From: Artemia franciscana
Taxonomy: Eukaryota; Arthropoda; Branchiopoda; Anostraca; Artemiidae
Reading direction: 5' to 3'
Assembly (NCBI RefSeq): GCF_032884065.1
Contig: NC_088867.1
Coordinates: 26,676,662 to 26,740,661, forward strand
Length of the DNA: 64,000 nt
Shown here: positions 36,541 to 47,371 of the stretch, piece after piece
Numbering within the stretch: the stretch's first letter is position 1
Layout of the letters: each line of letters starts with the position of its first letter
Position numbers and translations under genes: made by a program
The notes under the pieces: generated by a model
The model's input: only the letters and a program-made list of their open reading frames with translations
The model's database searches: none
What the model was told of the DNA's origin: nothing

Positions 36541-38920
36541 ACCAGTCTTGGGGGAAGTCCCTCCCCCACGCCCCTTTTCCACAAATGCATCCGAAAAAAT
36601 TTTTAAGATTGCCATTTTGTTAAAACTAATTCAAAGGTCAGATAACAAAAACTCCTGTGTCGAAACAACCACCCAGGGCCCGGGGCAGGCGCGGTAAAAC
36701 CTTAGGGAATATATGGTTCTTATGGAAGGGATGCTCGTAAAAACTTCAGAGCGGGCTCATTTGATTCGAAATTGAAAGTTCTAGTTTGCTTTTTAAGAGT
36801 CAAAAGAGATACGATGGCAACTAGTCCCCCAAGCCCTTTTTTCTCCAAATCCATCCGATACAAGCTTTGAGATAGCCATTATTTGTTTTAATAGTTCCAA
36901 ATTCAGATAACAAAAACTCCGATGTAGACACAACTCCCGTGGCCCGGGGGTAGGGCTTGTAATTTATATCCATGGGGCATATATGGTTCTTATGAAGGAG
37001 ATGCTCGTATAAACTTCACAGAGGGCTCATTTGATTGGAAACTGAAAGTTGTAGTTCACTTTTTAAGAGTCTAAAGAGATATAAGGGCAATAAGCCCCTA
37101 AACGCCCTTTTCCAGTAAACCCATCTAATAAAGATTTTGAGATATCCATTTAGTTAAATATAGTTGAAAAATCAGATAAGAAAAACTCCAGTGTCGACAC
37201 AACCTGCAAGGGCCCGGGGGCAGGCGTTGTAAGAGTCAAAAGAAATCCGAACGCAAATAGAATTTGATTCTCCGAATCCCAATTTTGAGATAACTATTTT
37301 TTTCAATGTTCAATTATCAGATAACAAAGACCCCGGTCGACCCAACCCCCTAGAGCCCGGGGCAAGTGTTTTAAGGTATACCCCGGAGGCGTATAAGGTT
37401 TTTATGTAAGGAGTGGTCGTGTAAACTTCGAAGATGCCTCATTTGATTGTTAATTGAAAGATTTAGTTAACGTTTTAAGAGTCAAAAGTTAATGGAGGGC
37501 ATCTACACTCTCCCTTTCCTGACACAGACACTCTCTTTGCCACAAATGTATCAAATGAAAATTTTTAGATAGCCAGGTTCTTTGAAATAGTCCAACGATA
37601 AGATAAGAAAAACATGGTTGTCAATATACCCCCCCCCAGAGCAAGGGGAAGGGTTGTAACTTATACCACGGGGACGTATATGATTTTTGTTGAAGATGTG
37701 GTCGTATAAAATTTGTAGGGGACTCAAATGATCAGAAATTGAAATTCATAACTCAACTTCTAAGAGACAAAAGTGATCCGATGGCGAATAGCCCCCCCCC
37801 CCCTCGCTTCGAACCTTCTTTTCCCCCAATGTGTCAAATCGAATTTTTATATAGCCATTTTGTTCAAAATATATCAAAGATAATATAACAAAATCTCCAA
37901 GGATAAAAACAGCCCCCCCCCAGAATCGGGGGGCAGGTGTTGTAAAATGCGCCTTGGGGGTATAAAATGTTTTTATGGAAGGGATGGTCGTATAATCTTT
38001 GGAGGGGTTCATTCGATTTCAAATAAGAATTTCTAGTGCCCTTGATCAGAGTGATCAGAGGCAACTAGCCCACCCTCCCGAGGACTTTTTCCCCCAAATA
38101 GATTCAATCAAAATTTTGAGATAGCTATTTTGCTCAAAATAGTTTAAAGATCAAATAACAAAAACTTCCGAGCCGACACATCCCCCAGATTCTGGGGGCA
38201 AGTGCTGTAAGCTACGTCCTGAGGGTATATACGGTTTTATGTAAGGAGAGGTATATAAACCTGAGAGATGGCTCGTTTGATTGGAAGTTGAAAGTTCTAG
38301 TTACCTTTTTATGAGTCATCAAAAGTGATCAGAGGATGTCTACCACCCTCACCACGCCTTTTCCTCCAAAGTCATCCGATAAAAAGTTTGAGATAGCCAT
38401 TTTATCCACAATAGTTCAAAATTCAAATTACTATAAATTAGGGGTTGAGAAATCCTCCATACTACCCCGGGCAAGAATTGTAACTTATGGAAGTTGTAAG
38501 TTCTTAAGAATTGAAAGTGATAAAAAAAGTAATAAAGCCCCCATTTGTGCATTTTTGCTCCAAATGCATCTTGTCAAATTTTGAAATAACTAGTTTGTTG
38601 AAAATAGTCTAAAATTCAAATTATTATAACTTAGGGGTCGATAAATATTTTCTAGCCCCCGAGGCAAGGATTGTAAATTATTTAAGTTGCCCTTTGTTAG
38701 AATATAAGGTTCTGTGGAAGAGGTGGTCGTATTAACTTTGAATGGAGCTCATTTGATCAGAAACAGAAACTTCTAGTTATTTTTTAAGAGTCAAAAGTGA
38801 TCTATCGCCAACTAGCCCACGCCCCCCTTTCCCAAAGGGCATCCGGTCAAAATTTGGAGATAGCCATTTAGTTCAAAATAGTTTAAAGGCCAAATAACTA
38901 TGCTTCCCCCCCCCTCAAGC

Positions 38921-39619
38921 CACGAGAAAATGGCTCTGAGCTATGGAACTTAATTATTCTTACTTTGATGCTGTTTACTTTGATACTTGGGTTTAATGAT
39001 TTTCGTGGTAACTTTGATTTACGGTGCAGTGGCTGTAAGTTGTTTACATGTTGCTTATTGTTACTTTGTTTACTTAGATACTTTGATATTGTTACTTTGA
39101 TTTTTCGATGAAAGTTTAATGTTGAAAAAATCTTATTCGGAAATAAGGAGTTTTTTAAAGACTTTTTGCAATCAAAATCGAACAAAATAATTAAAAAAAA
39201 CTTTCCAAAACTTTTTTCCTCAATTCTTTCCGAAAGAATTGGCCTACTGCGTATTTTGCACTTTACCAAAGGGAATTATATTAGGCCTACAAATATTTCT
39301 TCTGTTCTTATTGCTGTTAGGACCGAGGGGGGTGCCCTGACATTGTAGTAAACATTATGTTTGGAAAGAGCATTCACAGAGGAAGAGAATGACACTATCA
39401 ACTTTCTTATTACTGTGTTTTCTTCTTAAGAGCCGCTACACCACGGTGCTTCATAAAACTGACATTTCTCTTTGCTAGAGCATACAAAACTATAAATTAA
39501 TACAAATTTATCTTTTCTTTAGTAACTGTTCTGTTGATCGCGGCAAGAAGTCATTATTTGCGTTCCTATTTACTCTCCAACTTGAACCTTAGAAAACAAA
39601 CAAATATCTGGGCACTCAC
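38921..39619. other. Intron 1, 5' part
   Basis: Unique-looking sequence with a short run of TACTTTGAT-type repeats at 38960-39110. A 123-residue minus-strand open frame at 38898-39269 is lysine-rich because of AT composition and has no recognisable domain. Exon 1's donor GTGAGT is at 39619. Confidence 0.5.
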
Positions 39620-39928
39620 CCCACTCCCGTTGTCCTCTTGAGGATACGATAACAACACTTCGTATCCCTTGACTTCCACATTGTCAACTCCTTGGGACAT
39701 CCAAACTTCTTTTAAATGTTGAGCCATCTCGTAGTCTGCTCTTGTACCTCCGACATGGGGCTGTGATGTTAAATATTTCAAGTTTGCCTCTATTTCGCTT
39801 GCACTCATTTCCTCTATTAATTTGTTTTCCCATTCTACTTGTTTCTCATAAAATCTAAAGGACCTCTCACACGTCTGGCAGTTTGCTCCAGATACAAATA
39901 ATAAAGTAAACAAGCGAAAGATTTGCAT
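39620..39928 (-). CDS. Glutamate carboxypeptidase II-like peptidase, exon 1 (start codon, signal peptide)
   Basis: First coding exon, 103 codons, ending in phase 0 at GGG/GTGAGT. The start ATG at 39928 is the only one in this frame after an upstream in-frame stop near 39990. The first 17 residues, MQIFRLFTLLFVSGANC, are a compact hydrophobic signal peptide. Family features follow: a helix, then YLTSQPHVGGTRADYEMAQ (mammalian GCPII has FTQIPHLAGTEQNF) and YEVLLSYPQEDNGSG (mammalian YDVLLSYPN). The protein is expected to hydrolyse C-terminal glutamate or similar peptides outside the cell or in the secretory route. Mammalian GCPII is instead a type II membrane protein with a longer cytosolic tail and a 20-odd-residue anchor, so a secreted form is inferred here, although an uncleaved short anchor is possible. 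Confidence 0.93.
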
Positions 39929-40011
39929 TGAATAAAACGACCTAAAGGGGTTACTCCTCAGTATTCTAGAACATTCAAAGGAATACTAACGAACGTAATA
40001 TTTTGTGCGTC

Positions 40012-40070
40012 TTATCTCGAACGATTATCATTACTGCTCATTCTAGCTATCTATCACAGAGCCTTTATCA
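40012..40070 (-). promoter_or_regulatory. Cluster of five GATA-type sites upstream of the peptidase start codon
   Basis: Five WGATAR sequences in the orientation of the gene (plus-strand TTATCT 40012, TTATCA 40025, CTATCT 40047, CTATCA 40051, TTATCA 40065) within 59 bp, 84-142 bp upstream of the ATG. GATA factors drive gut peptidase genes in nematodes and insects, so gut expression is a reasonable but untested inference. No clear TATA box seen. Confidence 0.4.
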
Positions 40071-40278
40071 TTTCAGAAACTCACATGGAAAACTAATTTA
40101 CAAAACACTAAGGATACCACGTGACAGTCTATCGGCGAGTTTACAACTAAGTACAAGCGAACTGACATTACTGAAAGCATTGTCATTTAAATAGAACATT
40201 TAAAGCAAAGTGTTCACTTTTGGGTTTTTTATAGAATTTATTTTTATTCATTTGGTACTTGTATCAACTACGCCCTAC

Positions 40279-40482
40279 CTAATATTCTTCTATTATGTTT
40301 TTCTGACGAATGAAAGGTCTTAAGCCGAACTGGCCAGACGTGACAATAAACAACAAAGAGAGATAAAACTCTTTGTATCCGTCCTCAGCTTTGTATCCAA
40401 ACTTGGCGTCCTCAGCACAAGATAAAAAGAAAAACACTAAACTAAAAACAAATAAAACCACCACCAATAATAATAAATGCAA
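40279..40482 (-). CDS. Possible small secreted peptide or first exon (unrecognised)
   Basis: A 67-codon frame on the same strand as, and about 350 bp upstream of, the peptidase start. It opens with a strong signal-peptide-like stretch (MHLLLLVVVLFVFSL... to SCAEDA). A short internal duplication follows (GCTGAGGAC...GGATACAAA twice, giving AEDAKFGYK and AEDGYK). No family recognised and no obvious splice donor. It could be a micro-ORF, a first exon of another gene, or chance in AT-rich DNA. Confidence 0.2.
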   Translation of the reverse strand: MHLLLLVVVLFVFSLVFFFLSCAEDAKFGYKAEDGYKEFYLSLLFIVTSGQFGLRPFIRQKNIIEEY

Positions 40483-40489
40483 TTGTCGC

Positions 40490-41570
40490 TACTGATCCAC
40501 GTAGAGAAAAGAAGCTATTAGAGTTTTTAAGGGAAGGGGCGTGAGTAAAATATAGCGGGTCTGCTTGTCTGATGTGTTAGGTACAATCATTCTGCATATT
40601 ATGCAGTAAAAATTGTTTTCTAACTTGATACTCTCCGATAATCCCCCCTTAATATGCAAATATATAGCCCAAATTATATATTTTCCATCCATTTTGTCAC
40701 TTCTCTCTGTCTTGTCTCACGCTAAGCTGAAAGAAACTAACAAAAAAACTGGTTCTGCAATGCTTCAATGAATGAACAACTAGAGGGGTAGGTCATATAT
40801 CATAAAAGTACCATTTTTTTTTTTTTTAACAGGAGCTATTGCAAAAGACCTTGAAATTTACACTCTTTCAGCATCACCGTTTTTCATTTTGAATACATTA
40901 CCGCTATTCTTAAAATCAATTGTATTACAAAATATAACGAAACAAATTGAACTCTAGATTTTCCTTTCATCTGATCAGTTTTTCGCCACACGTGACACAG
41001 TTCCGTCATGTTGTTCTTCCGATCCTTTTCAATCCTACTGTACTCACTTTCACCAGGAAGGCCTGATTTAGAACTTCAGTTAGGAGTGGAGGCGGTAGTA
41101 GACATCCTATGAAGGTTTTAAGAATGCCAATTTTTGGCAACAACTGAAAGGCACAATAAGTGTTTCTTCGGGGATGACATAACCCTACCGCCTCTGGGAT
41201 GAGGGCTGCTAGTTACGCAAACAGTTTGCAAGTATTTATTTAGTGGAGAAAAGGTGACAGGGCTGGTCTTGGGTGTCCAATTGGCTAATAACTTGTAGTG
41301 ATATTGTCTGAGCCAAAAATATAACACATTTTAGGAAGGGCAGAGTGGCCAGAAAAAGTTCCTGATCAATTTGAAACTTACACCATTGGCCTTTGAGCCA
41401 GAATCAGCCTGAGGTACAACAAAAAACGGTTTAGAGGTAGAGTATCCCCCAAATCTAGCCTAACAGCGGCAACAGCATTTTCACAATTAGGCCAAAGATC
41501 ATATCCTTAAAACCTTGAATTAAGGGAACCTTGGTTGTAGGAGAAAATGTAGCAAAATATATCATGAAAA
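40490..41570. other. Intergenic sequence, no feature seen
   Basis: No recognised repeat, gene or RNA. Short minus-strand open frames (40489-40692, 41118-41327) show nothing recognisable. Confidence 0.45.
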
Positions 41571-41574
41571 GAGA

Positions 41575-42562
41575 AATCATCAATGCAACAGCACAAACAC
41601 ATAAAAAAAAAGAGAGACAGAAGGAGAAAAGGAAGACTGTTTTCCTAAATTAGTGATTAATACAGGCCAGCACTTGAATGAGGCCTTAACCCTACTCATC
41701 CATACAATCACATAGGTCAAACAGCATAGCCAAACACAATCAACCATGAAGAATAATCCATGGACAGGCAGTCATGACGTCAATAAGTATAAGTCGTCAT
41801 TTACCAAACAATAGAAAAAATAATAAAGACAAATAATTCAGAGGCAACAACCCAACATAAGGGCCCATCAGGAGAATACACTGGCCTATAGGATTTCGCC
41901 ACTTTAAATTCTCTACCCAGCCAAGTGTTGTGGCTACCACAGAATATCCATGGCATCCCCGTGTCAGGTATCACCCCCAAAATACATGCCTATGAAAAAA
42001 CCCAGCAAATGTAAAACAACCAAGTAACACCAAAACAAGCTTATCCTGTTAATATATCCCTCTTTTTAGCAACAATAGGTAAACTAAATATGATAAAATT
42101 TACCAAATCACAAGTATTAACACATTGCAAAAAAAAAAAAATTAATGAACTAAACAATTATAGAATTCATCTTTACCATGTGGCTATTTTTTAAAAAAAT
42201 CCGCTCTATTAGAAACACAATTCAAAATAAATGGCGCCGCATCATCATTTGTCGAACCTCAGAAATTAATTGAAAATTTCTTTAAGTATTTCCAGATAAT
42301 TCTTTTGATATTTATTTAAAAGTTCGTTATAATGAAAACTAAATTTTTTAAATTGCCAAGTTAATTTATTTGCAGAAAAATCTCTTGATATCAATTTTTG
42401 GCTTAAGATTTTACATCTATTTTTAAAATCAATATAATTACTACATATCCTTGCATAACGAAGTAACTGTGAGAAAAACGCAGAATATGTGATATTTGAG
42501 TGTATATTACTTTCAGGGAATGGGAAACTAATCACTTCAAAATCAAAATCAATCTCAGCCAC
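41575..42562 (-). mobile_element. Retroelement 3' fragment with reverse-transcriptase-protein tail (copy 2)
   Basis: The coding tail 42266-42562 (98 codons) is uninterrupted. It reads DFDFEVISFPFPESNIHSNI, then FFSQLLRYARICSNYIDFKN, then FKKFSFHYNELLNKY, followed by a stop and about 690 bp of 3' non-coding sequence. This matches copy 1 at 14340-15354 throughout. The protein segment resembles the C-terminal domain of reverse-transcriptase proteins common in aquatic invertebrates (patterns such as SNIP..PAYGVYISQL.RYAR). The catalytic domain is not present. The apparent Met is probably not a true start but the 5' truncation point. Confidence 0.65.
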
Positions 42563-43120
42563 TCATTAGATTTTCTTTCTCATCGTCCATAGTCTACTTA
42601 TAATATTAAATGTAAACAATTTTTTACATACTAACATCACATTCTGTCCATTTTTGGTATTTTATAATCTTAAACATTAACAAACAATACGATAGGTTAC
42701 AGCGACCTTATATTATTAGAGAGGGATATTGGATATGTAACGCCAATGCTTCTTGTGTTTTCAAATACACAATACAATTGCCCCAATAATAACCTATGTA
42801 AGTCATTGCCATATCATGTTTCATTCTTATTAAAACTAAAATTCAATCGCTAAATAAATCCCTATTGCCTTTTTTTCAGTGATAATGTTTGACTGAAAGA
42901 CTGAAACAATACGAAGGTAATATGTTAACAGACCTATTCAACATGTTTACAATAGCATCTTGAAAACAAATAATTTATTCATTCCCAAATCTATGACAAA
43001 ATTACTTTAAGTGAAGCAAATGTTTTCTAAAATAAAATAAATGGCACATTTGAAACATTATACAAAAAAATTAGGGTATTATCGATTACATTGTTTCAAA
43101 TTATAAATTTCAATTCTATA
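42563..43120. other. Intergenic sequence with a diverged duplicate
   Basis: 42850-43110 shows weak colinear similarity to 43575-43860 (for example AAGGTAATATGTTA versus AAGGTAATATGCTA), indicating an old local duplication. Nothing else recognised. Confidence 0.4.
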
Positions 43121-43124
43121 ATGA

Positions 43125-43157
43125 AAAGAGAAATCACCAGTGCAACAACACAAGCAC

Positions 43158-43220
<63 letters not shown>

Positions 43221-43520
43221 CAGAAGGAGAAAAGGAAGACTGTTTTCCTACATTAGTGATTAATATAGATCAGCACTTGAATGAGGCCTTAACCCTACTC
43301 ATCCATACAATCACACAGGTCAAACAGCATAGCTATATAGCTATACACAATCAACCATAAAGAATAATCCATGGACAGGCAGTCGTGTCGTCAGTAAGTG
43401 TAAGTCGTCATTTACCAAACATTAAAAAAAAAGAGAAGAGACAAATAAGTCATAGGCAACAACCCAACACAAGGGCTCATCAGGAGAATTCACACTTTCA
43501 TAGGGTTTCGGCACTTTAAA
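43125..43520 (-). mobile_element. Retroelement 3' non-coding fragment (copy 3)
   Basis: Matches the non-coding part of copies 1 and 2 (GTCGTCATTTACCAAACATT, AACAACCCAACACAAGGGCT, CACTTGAATGAGGCCTTAA). It is interrupted by an A-run of 58 at 43161-43218, where copy 2 has only nine A. Confidence 0.75.
43161..43218. repeat. (A)58 homopolymer
   Basis: 58 consecutive A inside retroelement copy 3; the orthologous place in copy 2 is a short A-run, so this is local expansion (or an uncertain assembly length) rather than a new poly(A) tail. Confidence 0.95.
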
Positions 43521-44185
43521 ATCGGCACTTAAGATCAAATTAGATATTAAATTCAACCACTTTTTTTGGTTGTTATAATGTTTGAGTGAGTAACTTAATC
43601 ATTATAAAGGTAATATGCTACCAGATCAGGTTAATATAATTACAATTAGAACTTGCAAATGAATGATTCATCCTTTTGCAAGTCAATAATAAAATAATTT
43701 GGTGAAACGCATTTTATTACAAGAAAAAATGACATTACAGATTTGGCATATTGCGTAAATACATTTTTTTTTTTTTAATCATATCAATTGAATAGTTCAA
43801 AACTAAAATTTGAACTTTCTAAGATAACGCAACACTTAATTCAGCAATTTCATTCGGAAACTAATTAATTTCTTTTCCAATTTCTTACTGCTTGAAGCAG
43901 GCATGTTTGCGTAGGGATTAATAATATGTATGAAAAATTATATATATATATGTTCCGCCCCCAAAGTGGGGCCTAGAAAACGGCAGGTTTTTTTTTATCT
44001 GGATAGCGTGATTCTTTAAACTACAATTCCGTTGAACAACAGTAGTGATCTACATAGTACTTAGGGTGGGCCTATACCTCTTTCATAAAAAGTTACTAGC
44101 CCCTCGCTTGTCATGGTCATTTATTAAGGCACTTGGATGAGCAATAAACTCTTATGTAACTGATTTTTCTGGGCTTGAGTGTTAG
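43521..44185. other. Intergenic sequence, no gene seen
   Basis: Contains the second half of the old duplication (43575-43860). No coding region recognised. Confidence 0.4.
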
Positions 44186-44189
44186 TTGC

Positions 44190-44574
44190 ACAATGATTTA
44201 GCCCTAAGGCATCAGGAAGAGCAACGCACTCTGGCACAATCGATGTAAGTGATAGTTGCGCAAAGATTTAACCCCTAAGACACTTGAAAGAGCAATGAGC
44301 TCTTGCACAATCACTTTCTCTGGCCTTGAATGTTCGTTGCGCAAGGATTTAACCCTACGGTAACTGGAAGAGCCATGAACCCGGAACAAACCTGGTAATG
44401 GCGATTTCCTAAGTCGCCGTTGAGGATCAATCAAGTCTTGCACAACCGATGTCTCTAGCCTTGAGTGTTAGTTGCGCAATGATTTACCCCTAATGTATCT
44501 GGAAGAGCAATGAACTCTGTAAAAGCCCAGTAATGGTAATTCCCTAAGGCGCTCTTGAGGATCAATGAGACCCT
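44190..44574. repeat. Tandem repeat, units of about 110-130 bp
   Basis: Three to four diverged units sharing GAAGAGCAATGA.CTC, TTGAGTGTTAGTTGCGCAA, GATTTA.CCCTAA and AGTAATGG.GATTTCCTAAG. Related units occur at 47540-47690. Confidence 0.7.
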
Positions 44575-44718
44575 TGTAAACTTTAGAAGTAGGCTTTTCC
44601 GTGTAAGATACATAATTACATTCTCAAGTTCTGTCGAATGTCCATTTCCTAGATGACTATATTAATATTATAAATTCTGAGTATTTGCAGTAATTCCCAG
44701 TATTTGCAGTAGTTGACA
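44575..44718 (+). repeat. Direct repeat R1, TG...CA, 144 bp (partner 47229-47371)
   Basis: Begins TGTAAACTTT and ends GTTGACA, about 94 percent identical by eye to 47229-47371. It looks like a very short LTR because of its TG/CA ends and position around a 2.5 kb interior, but no 5-bp target duplication or primer-binding site was seen. Confidence 0.6.
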
Positions 44719-45085
44719 TTTCTTTTCTGACCAATCACCTACATCGTCTTCCTTCTTTACCTTCCAATTTTGGTAAAATTCATCTTTGTCAGCTGTAATT
44801 GTGGCGTAGAGACTATCCACTGAAAACCATTTCGCTTCGTGCACAATTGTGTTATTGGTATGTGCTAAGAAACTTTTCATCGTTTGACTTCGGAAGTTGA
44901 GAATTGTAGCTGTAGCTGTCCATCGTCAAAGATAACAGGTTTTAGTTCCCACATCCGTTCCAGGTTCCAGTTCCAACATCAGTTCCAAGTTCCAGGGTTC
45001 CAGTTATAGGTTCCAGTTCCTGGTTCCTGCTCCAGATTCCAGTTTTAGAAAAAACGTGAAGAACGTCGAAGGACAGTTTACGATT

Positions 45086-45165
45086 GTAAGTCATACATTT
45101 TAAGTTTGCACGCGAGTAGCAAATCTGTTAGGAGTGCTTAGTAACAATTTCGCCTTTTTTTACAG
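45086..45165 (+). other. Probable 80-bp intron of an unrecognised gene
   Basis: Starts GTAAGT and ends CGCCTTTTTTTACAG, a textbook donor and acceptor at a typical invertebrate intron length, immediately upstream of the open exon that starts at 45166. Inferred from sequence only. Confidence 0.5.
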
Positions 45166-45456
45166 CTTTGACCTAATTAATTTCTTGTTATTAATTTTTC
45201 TTTTAAATGAGCACAATTCCAATTTTAGATCCTTCAGGTCCCGAATTTGATAGAGACATTGCTTCATCCTTTTTGAACGAAATAAAATGTAAAGGTTTAA
45301 AGGCCCCTTTGAATTTTGATTCTTCAAGTCGGGGTTATAATCCAATTTCAGTCGTAAAATTTTTGACAACTGTGGGTAGTTTAATGGCCAAAGAAAATGC
45401 CAGTATAAATATGGGAGATATTTCGGGGTATATTATAACCGATACACCTATCGATG
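45166..45456 (+). CDS. Unrecognised gene, exon with start codon at 45207
   Basis: Bounded by TTTTTACAG and by the donor GATG/GTAAGA at 45457. The frame from ATG 45207 encodes 83 residues beginning MSTIPILDPSGPEFDRDIAS and ending TDTPIDG. It has mixed composition unlike AT-noise frames. Splicing over a very short 37-bp GT-AG interval (45457-45493, ending GTTGTACAG) would continue with GQNKGLCQNWTDENCDRGTG, a Cys-containing stretch, before a stop near 45563. Without splicing the frame ends at 45479. No domain recognised. It may be a lineage-specific host gene or a gag-like protein of the element bounded by R1/R2. Confidence 0.4.
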
Positions 45457-45670
45457 GTAAGAGCAACCATAAATGCTAAATTTCGTTGTACAGGACAGAA
45501 TAAAGGACTCTGTCAGAACTGGACTGACGAAAATTGTGACCGGGGGACAGGTAGATTTTTTTAGTATAGGATGTAAGGGTTAGATTAGTATTTTAGGCAG
45601 ACATTTTAGTGAAAAAAAATATGATGATAAATTGGATATATATTACATGGCACTGAGCTAGAGAGGTGTA

Positions 45671-46234
45671 GTGTCAGAAGACATGAGACATTTACTAAGC
45701 AGTGACGCAGAGAGGTACAGTGTGGAGAGCAATGAGGCTGGTGAAAACGTGGACTACGGTCGATCGAAGGACCAGATGACTGATAATTTATTAGGCACTG
45801 ACGTAGTGAGGCGTTGTGTCGAAAGAGATAAGGCTGATGAAGGGGCGGACTGTGGTCGACCGAGGGACCAGGTGTATATTCCAGATAATTCCAGAATTAT
45901 CTGGAAGGCGGCTGACATGGAGGAAAAGAGTTCCGTATATGGGATATCCACAGCAAACAGGACGGAAAAGAGTTCCGCACCTGGGGAATCAACGGCTGAC
46001 ATGGTGGAAAAGAGTTCCGTACATGGGATATTAACAGCCGACAGGGCAGAAAAGAGTTCCGTACCTGGGGAATTAACGGCTGACATTGCGGAAAAGGGTT
46101 CCGTACATGGGATATTAAGAGCTGACAGGGCAGAAAAGAGTTCCGTGCCTGGGGAGTTAACGGCTGACGTTAAGAGTTCCATATATGGGAAATTGACAGC
46201 CGACAGGGTGGAAAAGAGTTCCGTACCTGGATGA
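45671..46234 (+). CDS. Unrecognised repeat protein, 187 codons
   Basis: Open frame from ATG 45671. The first part has about two diverged units of some 38 residues (SSDAERYSVESNEAGENVDYG..., then LLGTDVVRRCVERDKADEGAD...). The second part (about 45905-46230) has eight 14-residue units of type xEKSSVPGELTADx, alternating with xEKSSVHGILTADR, encoded by a 42-bp tandem repeat. Length changes are all multiples of three except one 6-bp-shortened unit, so the frame has been kept through expansion. Hydrophilic, no signal peptide. It could be a later exon of the 45166-45456 gene. Function unknown. Confidence 0.35.
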   Translation: MSEDMRHLLSSDAERYSVESNEAGENVDYGRSKDQMTDNLLGTDVVRRCVERDKADEGADCGRPRDQVYIPDNSRIIWKAADMEEKSSVYGISTANRTEKSSAPGESTADMVEKSSVHGILTADRAEKSSVPGELTADIAEKGSVHGILRADRAEKSSVPGELTADVKSSIYGKLTADRVEKSSVPG

Positions 46235-47228
46235 ATAGTAGATAATAATTTTGCATCTTGTCTGTTAAATGTTTTTGACCGCCTGTTTCTAAATGATGGT
46301 ATTCTTTCTTGTTATCCGTTAGGATGCGTTGGCAAGGACAAAGGGATCCCCAGAACAGCTAAATTAGTCTTGCTAAGTGTCGTAGTATCCTCGGCAATAA
46401 AACTAGCTCATGATTACTTACTCATTGGTGGTCACATGTCTATGGAGAAGACATTAGAACGAGTGAGCTTTATCTTTATATTTGAGAGAATGAGCACAAG
46501 TTCGAGAGTATTACGAAAACTGTAATTTGTGCTTGCCCAAAAAACCAATATTAGGAAAAGAAGCAATAATCCTCCAGGTTATTATAGAGAGTATTGAAAA
46601 TTATTATTATAGAAATAAGTAGAGTAAGGCTAATATAGAGATTAGTAAGGGATCGGTATGGTATGTCAGTATAAACGGTGTTGGGAATAGAAGTCACAGT
46701 GAAAATAAGGATTTAGATTGATTTTGTGCTGATTAACTAGACAAAAGAAACACCTTCTTTGAGATAGGAATAATAGAAAGATAATATAGCAAACGAAAGC
46801 TTTGTAGCAACTTTTCTAAAAAGGTGTATTTACTTCCTTTTGATATATTATGAATAATAAAAGAATCGAATAATTTTTGGAAAAAATAAGGCTTTGGTGA
46901 AAGAAAAAAAAATCCTTCTTTTCTTTAAATTGGAAATTATAATTTTTATTTAGGCCTTATGTTTAAACACAAGTTATTCTTAAACATATTCTTACGACGT
47001 TCAAACGTTTCTATTGGGTTTCTAGCTATGCAAATTCTATGCGAACTTAGTTTGATAAAGTAAATGAAAGTTGAAAGTTCATTTGGGACAATATTTTCTT
47101 GTGTCTTGTTGTTCAGTTTGAGTACCAGTGTTTTATTTTGTGTTCTTATTAAGTGTACCTTTGTTTGAGGATAGAAATTTATTTTTTATGTGAAAAAAAA
47201 AAGATTTTGAAAACCCGGGGAAAAATCT
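46235..47228. other. Non-coding interior right of the repeat protein
   Basis: No recognised gene. Just before R2 is the purine-rich stretch GGGGAAAAATC, which would suit a polypurine tract if R1/R2 are LTRs. Confidence 0.35.
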
Positions 47229-47371
47229 GTAAACTTTAAAAGTAAGCTTTTCCGTGTTAGATACATAATTAAATTCTCAAGTTCTGTCAAATGTCCATTT
47301 CATAGATGACTATATTAATATTATACATTCTGAGTATTTGCAGTAATTCCCAGTATTTGTAATAGTTGACA
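47229..47371 (+). repeat. Direct repeat R2, TG...CA, 143 bp
   Basis: Partner of R1 (44575-44718) in the same orientation, with about nine substitutions. Confidence 0.6.

Larger units (their letters stand above)
30640..38920. repeat. Satellite array, monomer about 270 bp, roughly 30 copies
   Basis: Tandem monomers sharing TTTGATTGGAAATTGAAAG, TTTTTAAGAGTCAAAAGAGA, GGGCAACTAGCCCCC, TTTTGAGATAGCCATTTTGT, TCAAAGGTCAGATAAC, GGCATATATGGTTCTTATGG and TAAACTTCAGAGAGGGCTCA. Spacing measured on the first motif is 264-276 bp, with some shortened monomers (for example about 170 bp near 31134). The array fills more than half of intron 1 of the peptidase gene. Divergence rises towards the right end (37200-38900). 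Open frames inside are by-products. Confidence 0.95.

Noticed and set aside
30966-38584. Many 60-108 codon frames in the satellite array
   Set aside because: The same frames recur from monomer to monomer with random interruption, as expected for non-coding tandem DNA.
30640-38920. Evenly spaced repeats resembling a CRISPR array
   Set aside because: Monomers are about 270 bp, contiguous without unique spacers, in a eukaryotic intron.
38898-39269. 123-codon minus-strand frame in intron 1
   Set aside because: Lys/Ile/Ser-rich composition from AT-rich DNA, no domain, lies between the satellite and exon 1 without splice logic.
45754-46182. 142-codon minus-strand frame opposite the repeat protein
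   Set aside because: Shadow of the 42-bp repeat; the plus-strand frame has the better context and start.
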